From positions 38,675,457 through 38,739,456 of the forward strand of contig CM035235.1 in assembly GCA_020226215.1 (NCBI GenBank): DNA of 64,000 bases. The letters are read 5' to 3'. Made by a program: the position numbers and the translations under genes. The stretch comes from Sindora glabra (Eukaryota; Streptophyta; Magnoliopsida; Fabales; Fabaceae). This document shows, piece by piece, positions 34,240 through 45,459 of this stretch. Positions within the stretch are counted from its first letter, which is position 1, and each line of letters starts with the position of its first letter. The notes below the pieces were generated by a model. The model was given only the letters and a program-made list of their open reading frames with translations. It searched no databases and was not told the DNA's origin.

Positions 34240-35865
34240 GTTGTTATGGGTAACAATAAATAAAAATAGAAGAAGTTGAGTAATGGTCAATTATAATGAA
34301 AACAAGCCTGATTAATTACTACGGATATAGGTAGTGGCAAATAATGGTCAATGATAGCAAGTGTAGATAAGTGATGGTAAATAATGGTGGATAATAGAAA
34401 GGATGGTCAACAACTATGGATAATGGTAGGTAATGGTTAATAGTGATAGTTAGTTGTAGACAATAGTCAATACTAGTGGCGGCAAGTGATAATTAACAAT
34501 TATTAGTAGTGGTGGATAATAGTCAAAGGCAATAAGTGATTGCAAATTATGGTGAACTACAAAGGATGTGGGTTATGGTGGATAATGATAAATAATGATA
34601 AATGGCAGTCAGCAATTATCAATGACAGTACATGATAAAGAACTATAATCAATAGTGATAGGTAAATATAGGTAATGGTCAACGATAATAGATAGTGATT
34701 GATAACCAAAGATGGTGGTAAACAGTGATTAATAATAGTGGGTAATGACCAATAACATATATGTGGTGGATAATAGTTAATAGTGGTGAATGGCGATTTA
34801 TGATAGTTAATAATGATAGATAATGGTGGGTAGTAATCAACTATACAATAATAAAGTATTAACGGGTAGTTCTCATTAATAATAGATAGTGAAGAGTAAT
34901 GAATAGTAGCAATAAGTAGAGGTAGGTAGTGGATAACTATTATGTGCAGTGATAAGTGGTGATTAATAGTAATAGGCAATAGTAGGCTACGATGATAATG
35001 GTAGTTAATAATCAATAGCAGTTTATGATACTTAGTGATGGTTAACAATGGTAAATGATGATGAATAATCGTAAATAACAATAAATGATGGTTGATAATG
35101 GTTAATAATAATATATGATAAAAAGTTATGTTTAGTAATCATAAATAGGGAAGGGTGATGGTTAACAATCAAGCATAATGGTAGACAATAGTTAATGACT
35201 GTAGATAATAGTTAATGGTCAATAGCAATTAATGATAACAAGTAATGGTTAATGATATTTGATGGTTACAAGTTATGGTCAACAACATTATTGTAAGTTA
35301 TGATGGGTAGTGGTTAACAACTTTGCATAGTAATGAGCAACGATGAGTAACAGAAGCTAAGGTAAGGCAATGCTTAACTATTGATGGTGGTGGGTAATGT
35401 TCAATAATAATGAATAAAGGTTATGATAGTTAACGATAACAAGTAATGGTGGGCAGTTTTTAACGACGATAGTTATTGGTAAATAATAATCGATAATGGC
35501 AGGCAATACTTAATGACAATAGGTGGTAAAGCATAATAATTAATAATAATAGGTAATAGTAATTAGTGGTTAACAATATAAGTGGTGGTGGACAATTGTT
35601 AACAACGACAAGTAGTAGCAAACAATAATCAATAGTAATAAAGTGATGGTTAATGGTGGTCAACTACAATAGGTGTAGGTGTTAGTGGGTGATAGTCACA
35701 GTGATAGAGTGTTCGCAGGTGGTGCTCTTTGATAATAGAAGGTGGTGTACAATAGACAATAGTTGTAGGTAAGGTGGGTCGTAGGTAACAACTATATGTG
35801 GTGATAAGGGGTGTTTAATGACAATTCATAGAGGTGGGCAATTTTCAAAAGCAATAGCAATAATC
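34240..35865 (+). repeat. Large degenerate minisatellite, TAATGGT/GGTGGATAATAG type
   Basis: About 1.6 kb built almost entirely from variants of TAATGGTCAAT, GGTGGATAATAG, GGTAATGGTTAA and AGTGATAG. The + strand is strikingly poor in C. Units of roughly 25-35 bases vary too much to give one period by eye. Long - strand ORFs here (34557-35081 and 35460-35663) encode repetitive Tyr/His/Ile/Leu/Ser strings and arise from the repeat lacking TAA/TAG/TGA on that strand. I do not regard them as genes. Confidence 0.85.
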
Positions 35866-37079
35866 AGTTTTATTATTTTTAACTTAAAATTTTAAACATT
35901 TGGATTTGATTGCTTTTTGAGGTTACTTCATTTCATTGGGATTATATTTTCTAAAAAAGTTGTAAAATGTCGTTATCAACTTTAAGATAATTGAATTTTA
36001 CCCCTTTCGATTTTAGAAATTTAGAAATCATCCTCTTAAATTTTATAAAACTTGGAATTAACACTTATTATTCATTTAATTAGCCATTTTATTAAATTAT
36101 ATATTTTTTATGAAATTTTTAAACAAGAATCAGATTGTTGTTGTATGTTAATTTTTTTTGTAATTTTTTATTTATAATTTTTATATTATATAATTAATAA
36201 TAATTAAATTTTTTATAGATTTTTAATTAAATATTTATAAATGAGATGCTAAATTTATATGCAAAAAATAACAAAATAAATCAACATTCTATAATATTGT
36301 GATTTTTATTAAGAAAAATTCATGAAAAAATTACATAATTTAATAATATGATTAATTAAGTGGATAGTGAATATTAATTTCAAGTTTTATAAAATTTAAA
36401 AGAATGATTTATAAATTTTTAAAAAGATGATTCTTTCATATCCAAACCTAAAAGTCTGGGTATAGATACTAATATTAATTCACAAATAAGAAAAAGAAAT
36501 GTGCACACAGCAATACAACTTAACAAAAGTTCTCAGGTAAAAGAAACATATTAAATGATTTATTTTGGGTAAAGGATATTTATATTTTCACCCACTAAGT
36601 AACTTAGTAGATTTTTTGTTTGTGACTTATAAAACCCACTATGATGGATGAATAAAAAGGCTGCTAAAAACTCAACTGAAACAAGAATAAACAGCCATCC
36701 TAATTGTGACCAAACAAAAAGAAAAGTTTTCTTCTAATCTTTTAATTCTTTAATATTTTTTAATCTCTTTTCTACATAAAAAAATTGTATAAAAATATAT
36801 AAAATACTTATGTTATATGATGGAGGATTTTTCTTCTAATTTTTCAAGATCTTTGATATTTTTTAATCTTTTATACATTATATAAATATATATGTATGTA
36901 TATATAATATTTAAAATACTCTTATTATATAAGGGATATTTCTCTTCGGTTTTTAAGATTTTCAATTTTTTTAATCTTTTTATACATAAAAATATTATAT
37001 ATAAAATATTTATAAACAACAAGTACAGTTCTACAAATTATAATTAAATAAATTATTTTTAAAATACTTATCAATATGT
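35866..37079. other. Gene-free AT-rich sequence with a triplicated tract
   Basis: No coding sequence is supported. At about 36725-37020 three diverged units of roughly 110 bases each contain TTCTTCTAAT-like or TCTTCGGTTT, TTTTTAATCTTTT, TATACAT and an ATAAAATA-TT run; the - strand ORF at 36813-37022 is a by-product of this repeat. Confidence 0.5.
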
Positions 37080-39310
37080 ATATACATATTATTATTGTCA
37101 GTTAATTTCTATGATAGTATCACCACCAATTATGGATTTGATACTTATATAATTTATTTAGATATTTTTCTCTTTAATGAATTTTTTATTTTATTGCAAT
37201 TTGCGAAATGATTTTTTGAGTTTTTATAATTTTTTTAAGTTTTAGATAAATTTCAATTTAAATTTTTAATTTAAAAGATATAAAATGAGAAATTAATTAA
37301 AATTAAAAAAATATAAAAATGCTAGTGATAAAAAGTACAAACTTAAGAGTAAAAGAAATCCAACACACATAAACAAATGTAATATTGATTCCACTACTTA
37401 TACATTCTAAGGTAGATCAAAGTGTAAGTATATATAGTACTATTAAAGTCTTCTTAATATCATCATTCATCACTTCTAATAATTCATCGTATGGTATTTA
37501 CATATACGTTGTTAATTGAAAGCATTCTTAAATCTATGGATTACTTCCCCTTTTTCTTATCATTATGAAATTTTTTTCTTATCATGTTAATCTTATACTC
37601 TAAATAATAATATTAAATATATTTTGATATTTTCTTCATATTAAGTCTTGGTTGACTCTAACCAACTCATCCATCCCTAACCTTTTTAAAAAATTTATTT
37701 GAGCAAGCTAACATTACTCTCAATCTGCCTCATTCATGCTATCAACCTTTATCAATCTCAACAATCTTTATTATGAATATTACTTAGATTCACCTTGTGA
37801 GTTTTTTATTATTTTCTTTTTCAAAATAATAATACAAGATATTAAGTAAAACTTTGAAAAAACTTAACTAAAATCATTTAAAATTGAAATAATAGATATT
37901 TATATCAAATAATTTATTTTTAAAATATTTAAACTAGAAAGAATTATTTAGCAAATAATAAAAATTGTCTAATCAAAATATATACTTTTGAACATAAATT
38001 AATGTTTTTAAGAGATTGAAGTAAGATGTAATTAATAAGATATTATTATGTATAGTAATTTTATTTTATATCAAAATTAGGTTTTTTGGGGCAATAAAGA
38101 GTAAAAACAAACATTAACCTGTCATTTATATTACGTTGATTATTTTATCTTTTAGATTTTATAATAAGCATCATTAGTTTCTTATTTTTATTTTGTTATA
38201 ATTATTTATTCCTTCCTTCACTAGTAACAGTAATACAAATGGTCAAAATATAATTAAAAATAAGTATGTAATTGATATTGTTAAGATGAAGTTTAACAAC
38301 TTACTACAATATTTTTTATTTATTTTTAAATATTTTAAAAATAAATTATTTGATATAAAAATCTATTATTTCAATTTTAAGTGATTTTAGTTAAATCTTT
38401 TAAAGTTTTACTTAATATATTATATTATTTTGAAAAAGAAAATAATAAAAAATCTCACAATGGAATAGAGCAATACACGTGATGAATATTGTTGAGAGCA
38501 TGTATGAGCAAAGGTAAGAGTAATAAATTTTTTATAAAGGTTAAACATACATAAGACAAGCAAAATCAATCAAGATCTAATTTATATGAATGAAATCTCA
38601 TAAAATATATTTAATGCTATCATTAAAAATATAATATTACAACAATAAGATTAAATTTCATAATGATTAAAAAACGAAAATAATCCATGGATTTAATAAT
38701 GTTTTTAATTAACACCACATATGTAAAAATGATGAGTTATTAAATATGCAGAGTCAATTAAGATCTAACTTATATAAACAAAATCTCATAAAATATATTT
38801 AATGTTATTATTCAAAGTATAAGATTATGACAATAAGATTAAATTTCATAGCAATAAGAAAAAAGAAAGTAACCTATTAATTGAAGAATGCTTTCAATTA
38901 ATACCACATATGTAAATATGATGAATTATCAAAGTTCATCCATAATGATACTAAGGAAACTTAAACAGCACACTTGATCTATCTTAAAATACATAATAAT
39001 TCACAAAATAAATATTGCATTTGTTTATTAGTATTGAATTTATTTAAGTTTGTACTTTTTATCACCAGGATTTCCATTATTTTTTTTCAATTTTAATTAT
39101 TTTATAATTTTATATCTTTTAAATTAAAAACTTAGATTGAAATTTATCTAACACTAAAAAATGTATAAAAACTCCAAAATTTATTTCACAAATTGCAATA
39201 AAATAGCAAATTCAAAACTAATGTGAAAAATATCTACATAAGTATCAAATTTAACATTGGCAATATTACTATCACAAAAATTAACTAATAATTGTACTAT
39301 TATATTTAAA
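37080..39310. repeat. Giant imperfect inverted repeat (foldback-like), arms about 0.9-1.0 kb
   Basis: The left arm (about 37080-37980) and right arm (about 38290-39310) are reverse complements over most of their length. Matching blocks, outer to inner, include GTTAATTTCTATGATAGTA with its complement near 39270; ATTGCAATTTGCGAAAT with ATTTCACAAATTGCAAT near 39190; TAAAAAGTACAAACTTAA with its complement near 39045; and AAATAATAGATATTTATATC with its complement near 38350. The spacer is about 300 bases. The right arm has an extra 188-bp tandem unit. No ORF is supported. It could be a foldback element or a MULE-like element with long terminal repeats; no flanking duplication could be fixed. Confidence 0.82.
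38567..38942 (+). repeat. 188-bp tandem duplication in the right arm
   Basis: Two direct units begin at 38567 (CAATCAAGATCTAA) and 38755 (CAATTAAGATCTAA) and share ATCTCATAAAATATATTTAA, ATAAGATTAAATTTCATA and a CACCACATATGTAAA end. The left arm has a single copy, so this duplication happened after the inverted repeat formed. Confidence 0.85.
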
Positions 39311-39766
39311 AATATGATAACAAAAAATATTATTTCCTTATTCCTTATCAAAGTCTAGACCCTTTACAAGCTTTACATTCTTTTTATATATGGATAAATA
39401 AGAAATTAATTTTTTTTTGTTAAAAATTTAGTTAATGTATTTTTTATTTGCAAGCTCAAAAAAAAATTGAAAAAACTAGTAAAAATATAAAATTGGGCCT
39501 ATCCATTGCTTCAATATATATGTGGTCATTCATGTGAAAAGCATAAAGAGTGAGAGTGAGAAAATTAATGCCACATAAGCAACCATTATTTCTTTAGTAA
39601 GTAACTTATAAATTCATATCAATCATCTATCTTTTTTTCTTTTAAATCTAATGATTATTATATTATGGTTAAGTTAAGGTATCTATATCCATACTTTGAA
39701 TTTGGGTATGGTAGAATTATCCTTTTCAAAATTGAAGGGGGAAAAATTCTAATAACTCTAAAATTG
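39311..39766. other. Gene-free AT-rich sequence
   Basis: No coding, structural RNA or repeat of note was seen. Confidence 0.4.
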
Positions 39767-40280
39767 AAGAAAGTATTTTATATTTTTCCTAATTTTCTTG
39801 ATATCAAATTTTGTATTAGTTGATATCATGATTAAGAATTATATTATTTACAATAATATATATTATAGATGAATATATTGTATCAGTATTGATTCTTTTT
39901 ATTAAAGAAAATAACTTTTTAAAATTACAATGAGTTTAAATACGTGCATGGACTGACTTTTTTTTTTTCCGCTAATAGTGTATGGACTGACCTTGCACTT
40001 ATTGATTTAAATAAATTTGAAGTATTTTACATTTTTTTAAATTTTCTTGATATAAAATTTTGCATTAGTTGATATCATGATTAAGAATTATATTATTTAC
40101 AATAATATATATTATAGATAAATATATTGTATCACTGTTGATTCTTTATATTAGAGAAAATAACTTTTTAAAATTACTATTAGTTTTGTATTTTTATTTT
40201 GTTAAACTCGTGTATGGACTGATTTTTTTTTCTGGCTAATAGTGTATGGACTAACCTCGCACTTATTTATTTAAACAAAA
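39767..40280 (+). repeat. 249-bp tandem duplication
   Basis: Two direct units, from about 39767 and 40018, share TGATATCATGATTAAGAATT (39821 and 40070), ATAATATATATTATAGAT, AATAACTTTTTAAAATTAC and AATAGTGTATGGACT, with moderate divergence. No coding potential. Confidence 0.88.
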
Positions 40281-41849
40281 TTCGTGCATAACTTTAATTT
40301 ATAATTTTTTATTATGGTTTTATTGTCTTTTCAGTTTATACTTATAAATTACAGATTTTTCAGAAAAATATACTACAACATTTTATAATAGGTTTTAAGT
40401 TTTTTGTTTCATATTGAGAAATAAATAGCAAAATATGCAAATTAATTATTTTTTTTCTTTTACATATATTTAATTTTTTATTAATACAAACTATTATTTA
40501 TATAAAATAAGAAAAATATATTAAAAAATAAAAAATAAGAAGATTAAATAGAAGTTGATTGAATCACTAATGATAATATACATAATGCATTATTATTTAA
40601 GGTGTGGTATGTTGAAATTTATTTCTTATAACGAGGTTTTCAACAAATATTTTTCTAGCATTTGATTTTATAACATATGGCCTATTTGTTTTATTAAAGC
40701 CCATCACATGAAATTTGAGCCAATTTATATGAAAGTCCATTTGTCCAATTTTACAATGATATTTTTCCCCTTCTTGTTCAACATTTAAAGTTCGTAAAAA
40801 TGTGATCTAATTCATTATATTAAAATAAGGTGGGCTATTGGTTTGCAAGCCTAGCAGGCCAACTAATGGATTTTATGCGGACTAGAGTTGATGAAATGAG
40901 CCCATAAAAAATGTGAGCTTATACGGGCTGAAACCGGCAGACCAAAGTCCATGCAAGTTAAATCCGCTTGTTCCCAGATTAATTTGTGAGTCAAAAAAAT
41001 TTTTCCAAAAAAAAGGCACAGTTGCCCTGGCCCCCAAGGCCCACTACCTTGTGAAAAATGAGAGTCCAGAAGTGTAAACGGAAGGTCCCTGCTTATGTCT
41101 GTTAACCTAAAGTCCAAACCCAAGCCATATTTGTAAATTGTAACCAGTAAAAGTGGAGAGTGTAGAACTATAAAAAGAAGTGATAACCCAATGAATGACC
41201 CATTAACCTAGTTTTTAACATTTATTCAATAATCAATATTTAGTTAACAAAATAAGAAGTTCCAGATTCTAGAATTCACAATTACAAATCCCTAGCTAAG
41301 CAGCCTAAGCTTAATGAATGCTATCACTGTGAGTTGGAACCGCTATAGCACTATTCGAACAAAGGACGTTTGCCAAATTGTAATGGTGTTGTTCAAAAAT
41401 CCAAGAAAGATGAGAGACAAAGAATGAGAAATGGAGCTACAAAGATAGAGATGAAAGTCAAAGAAAGTGAGAAATAGAATAATAGAGTTAGGAAAGGAAA
41501 AATGAAAGATCGAGAGAGAGGTAGAGAGTAGGAGAGATTGAGGTGAGTCGATAAGGAAGATCGAGCTTCTTTTTTTCATTTTTGTTTCTATATTGTTTTT
41601 AAAGTGAAGGATTTTGTTAATTAAAAAAATTAATATACATAAGAATTCCACATCTATGAGAGAATATTAACAATTATTTATTGATTACTAATGGCTAATA
41701 ATTATATAGTTTATGTGTAAATTTCATAACAACTCATATGATGTGATTATGTATTATTATAGAATTGTATTATTTGCAAATAAGTTTATGGTCATATATT
41801 TTGTTGTGTAGCTATACTTGAGGTTTAGGAATCATATCTAGGACTGGGA
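40281..41849. other. Gene-free sequence with a GC-richer block at 40830-41110
   Basis: The block at 40830-41110 is clearly richer in G and C than its surroundings. It has words such as GCCTAGCAGGCC, ACGGGCTGAAACCGGC and GGCCCCCAAGGCCC-like runs, reminiscent of hAT subterminal sequence. It may be the 5' end of the hAT element whose transposase starts at about 41850, but no terminus or target duplication was found. The ORFs at 40863-41123 (-) and 41343-41651 (-) have no recognisable content. Confidence 0.4.
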
Positions 41850-43935
41850 ATGAGCATGATATTATTAATGTGGATGAGTTAGAGACTTCTAAAGAAAAAG
41901 TAGGTTCTAATTCTAAACAAAAAAGTCTATAAGTACACATGAATCTAAAATTAAAGGTGGGTTCTTTGAAGAAGACATTGAAGAAATTAGTGAAACTCAA
42001 TCCTAAAAATGTAGGAAGAAAACTTTAATTGTGTGGCAAATTTTTGAGAAGGATGGAGTGAATGAGAAAGGTAGATCTATGGCTAAATGTAAAAAGTGTG
42101 ATGAGAGGTATGTAGCAGGTGATAACAAATATAGTTCTTCAACCCTTAATCATCACATGAATAAGTGTAAGAGGATTAAAGCTTTAAGGCAACAAGATGT
42201 TGGAGGCGTGATTATTAATTACGAAGGAATATTGAAAAGTAAAAAAATTAATCAAAAAGTTTTTCGAGAATTAGTAGCCATGGAAATTATAAAACATGAT
42301 CTCCTTTTCTCATATATGGAATATGATAGGGTTAGGAAAGTGTGGAAGTACTTGAACAATGATATAAAGTTTATTTTCCAACATAATATTGCATCTGATG
42401 TGTGAAAAGTTTATTTGGAAAATAAAAACAAATTGAAAGAATAATTGGTACAAATTCATGGTAGAATATGCCTTACTTGTGATTTATAGATTGCATGTTC
42501 CAATGAAGGGTATATTTGCTAAATTACTCACTATATTAATTTAGAATGGAAGCTAACTAGTCAGATTCTTGCCTTTTGTGATATGAAACCTCCACATTTA
42601 GCGTTTAAATTACTTGGGAAAGTAGTAGACATCTTAAAAAAATGCGGGATAGAAAAGAAAATCTTCTCTTTGACATTAGACAGTACTTCCTCTAATGAAA
42701 ACATGCAATCTATATGAAAGAATGACTTTGCTTATTCAATGCCTTACTTTGGGAAGGTAAGTTCTTTCACATTAGATGTTGTGCTTACATTTTAAATTTG
42801 ATTGTTCAAGAAGGATGGAAAGTGACTTCCATTGCTAATAAAAAAATTAGAGAAAGTATTAAATATGTCAAAGCATCAAACCTAGGATGAAAGCATTTGA
42901 AAAGTGCTTGAAAAAGAATTGCCTTGGCACAAGTGTATATTTAGTTATAGATGTGCCCCATAGATAGAATTCTGCCTATTTAATACTTAAAAGTGATTTA
43001 AAGTATATGCATGCATTCTTTATGCTTGCTTGTCATGATTCAAATTACACATCTTGTCCATCAAGTGAGAAGTGGAGTAAGGGAGAAAAAATATGTGAAT
43101 TTTTTAAGGCCATTTTATAATATGACAAAATTGATATCTAGTTCATATTATCCAACTGCTAACTTGTATTGTGCCTAAGTTTGAAAGATTGAGTTATTTC
43201 TCTTAGAACATTTGAATGGGGAAGATGAGGTATTAAAAGACATGACTTCTCGAATAAAAAGAAAATTAACAAGTATTAGGGAGAATATAATGTTTTGCTT
43301 GCAATGGCGATCATTTTTAATCCACATGTGAAGTTCTTAATGTTGAAGTGATGTTTTTCTAATATTGATCCCTTTGGTTTTGGAGAGAGGATAAATATAG
43401 CAAAAAATAAGCTATATAGGATTCATGAAGAATATGTAAAGAATTCATTAATTCCATCATATACTCAATGTCACTAAAGTTAACCCTCCAAGAGCTCTTT
43501 AATACAAGTTAGTTCTAATTTAAATGCCAATGTAAGTTTGAATCTTTATATTTTGTAAATCCATATTTTAAAATGTCTTGTGATTGTTTGTTCTATTGTA
43601 TGAAATGTCTAATAGGTGTGGGCTTTCTTGGTGAAAAATGATAAGGATGATACTATCATGAGTTTCAAGTCTTAATTGAAGGTATATTTGGACACCCCTA
43701 AAGCTTGATTTTTCTACTAATAAAGATTTAGATGTCTTGAAATGGTAGAAAGATTATAGTGTTAGACGGCCCATCTTGGCTAATATGACATATAATTTAA
43801 TGAGTGTACTAATAACTACTATGGCATCGGAATCAGCTTTTAGCATTGGAGGTCATGTGTTGACTAATATAGGAGTCATCTTCTTCCTAGAAGAGTTCGA
43901 GCTCTCCTTTGCACATATAGTTTAGCTATATGATT
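41850..43935 (+). pseudogene. hAT transposase, BED zinc finger / RICESLEEPER-like (decayed)
   Basis: The best-preserved part (42031-42405, 124 codons) is a BED zinc finger (VWQIFEKDG..., CKKCDERY, HHMNKCKR) followed by FRELVAMEIIKHDLLFSYME, the conserved start of plant Ac-like transposases. Downstream in shifting frames are GRICLTCDL, NEGYICxITHYI, WKLTSQILAFCDM, EKKIFSLTLDSTSSNENM (about 42650-42710) and a piece with LLAMAIIFNPHVK (about 43300). The C-terminal dimerisation motif MASESAFSIGGHVLTN is at about 43824-43870. Stops and frameshifts are frequent after 42405. It would have mobilised hAT elements; it is now dead. Confidence 0.88.
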
Positions 43936-45353
43936 TTTCATCTTGTGGTAATATTTTTTACCTGAAAAATTAATTTTTTTTTTAACTTATTGATAAGTAG
44001 TATATTGGAAAATAAAGAATCTCATTATTCATTGATATGTAGGCTGGATGAAGATGTTGTATTAGATGATAGTAATCATGTAGTAGAAGAATAACAACTA
44101 TAGGTACAAGACTTCCTTGCAATTCTTGCTCATTTGGCTTATATCGATGCACAAGTTAGATTGTTATTTTTTGTATCATGGATTAATGTTATCTAATTAT
44201 CTCAGGTTTTTCAATAGATTGTGGAGGAGATTAGATATGAAAAGGTAAGATATATTTTAACGCTTCTTAGTCACAAAAAAAAATGCCTCCAACATTCAAA
44301 TGTTTAAACTTTATTATGCTTTTATATATTAAATTTGAAACTTGGAATATGTTTCAGACAATTAGAAATATACTTTATAACTTTGTTATATTTTAATGAC
44401 TTAAATTAGATTCTCTTGCCTAAATGTATGGTCTTCATGATTTGGATAAATTGTATAGGTAGTTTTTTTTTTTTGTTACTTGGACAAAAATTCAAGGAAA
44501 AAATAATTCTTGAATCTTGAGATGCAATGTGTGATCAGGAGCCTTGGCTTGAGGAATACAATAGGGTTAATTTTTTTTTCAATCATTTGTTACCTCTATG
44601 TCTTGCACAACTTATTTTCTCTAAATGTCCTTGATTTCTATTGTATTTTGTAATCATCTATGGAAGTTGTCTGGAAACACTATTATTTTGATCTTTAAAT
44701 TTCTCTTTAAACTTCATTTTTAGATTTACAATGAGGAAGAAAGATTAAAGAAATAGGGTTTTAGGGTTTTATTGATTTATATGTGTTTTCTCATATTTTG
44801 AATTTAATGCAATAATAAAAATGGCTGGTGTTAGGAATTTTATGGCTCAGGTGATTTCATAAGTTGTTAATGAGATTGTCATCAACGATCTTACCAATAG
44901 GTACATAGTTATAAGTGTTTTCATTTCTAACGTCAGCCTATTATAAATCGATCTCATTTAAAATCATATTGAACGTATTTTAAGATATAACCCTAGATCT
45001 TTAGTAAATGATATGCTTTTTGACTTTTGAGCATGTTAGTTAGGGCATATATCATATTTAAATGATTATTTTTGTAGATATGATCAAGAAAACTAAAATC
45101 AAAATGTCAAATTGCTCTTACTTTTTTAAAATCACTAAGTTACTTAAAGTACTGAAAAAATAGTGAGAGTGCTAGGATGTCTTAAACTCTCAAAATAGGC
45201 TCGGTTGTTCCATTGTCATTATTTTGCTCTATTCTTGAGTAACTTTACATTTACCCATTTCTTTTATTAATGCTTCCTATCTTGCATTTCAGTTTGTGTT
45301 AATGCTTATATTCTATATATAAGCACTATAAATTTATTCATTTTTCCCTGCAG
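43936..45353. other. Gene-free sequence between hAT transposase and ACR exon
   Basis: No coding sequence is supported. Sequence composition becomes slightly less extreme and intron-like (T-rich with AG/GT-type boundaries) toward 45353. Confidence 0.35.
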
Positions 45354-45459
45354 ATGTAACTGAGGTTCTCTATCAACTAGAACTAACTATAAAGAGAGTA
45401 AAGATATCTACTACACCAAATGGAAGAAAGATGCACCTTTTTTTTGTAATAGATACAAG
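45354..45459 (+). pseudogene. Single exon of an ACT-domain repeat gene (ACR9/ACR10-like)
   Basis: A 106-bp exon is framed by a pyrimidine-rich acceptor ending CTGCAG (45348-45353) and a GT donor (45460-45461). In the open frame it reads VTEVLYQLELTIKRVK followed by STTPNGRKMHLFFVIDTR, a near-consensus ACT-domain segment of plant ACR proteins, specifically the ACR9/ACR10 group. These proteins are thought to sense amino acids or related ligands. The intron phases (1 on the left, 2 on the right) are internally consistent. I found no neighbouring ACR exon in the window, for instance no ELLHTKKR continuation, so it is a stranded fragment or captured exon. There is no stop within it. Confidence 0.72.

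Noticed and set aside
34557..35081. 174-codon ORF on the - strand and the 67-codon ORF at 35460-35663
   Set aside because: Both are low-complexity Tyr/His/Ile/Leu/Ser strings produced by the minisatellite; no motif, no splice context.
42031..42405. Functional short BED-finger protein (124 codons)
   Set aside because: Flanking sequence continues as decayed hAT transposase in both directions with no promoter or splice evidence, so it is part of the pseudogene.
44745..44775. Telomere-like TTTAGGG units
   Set aside because: Only about two imperfect units; too few for an interstitial telomeric array.
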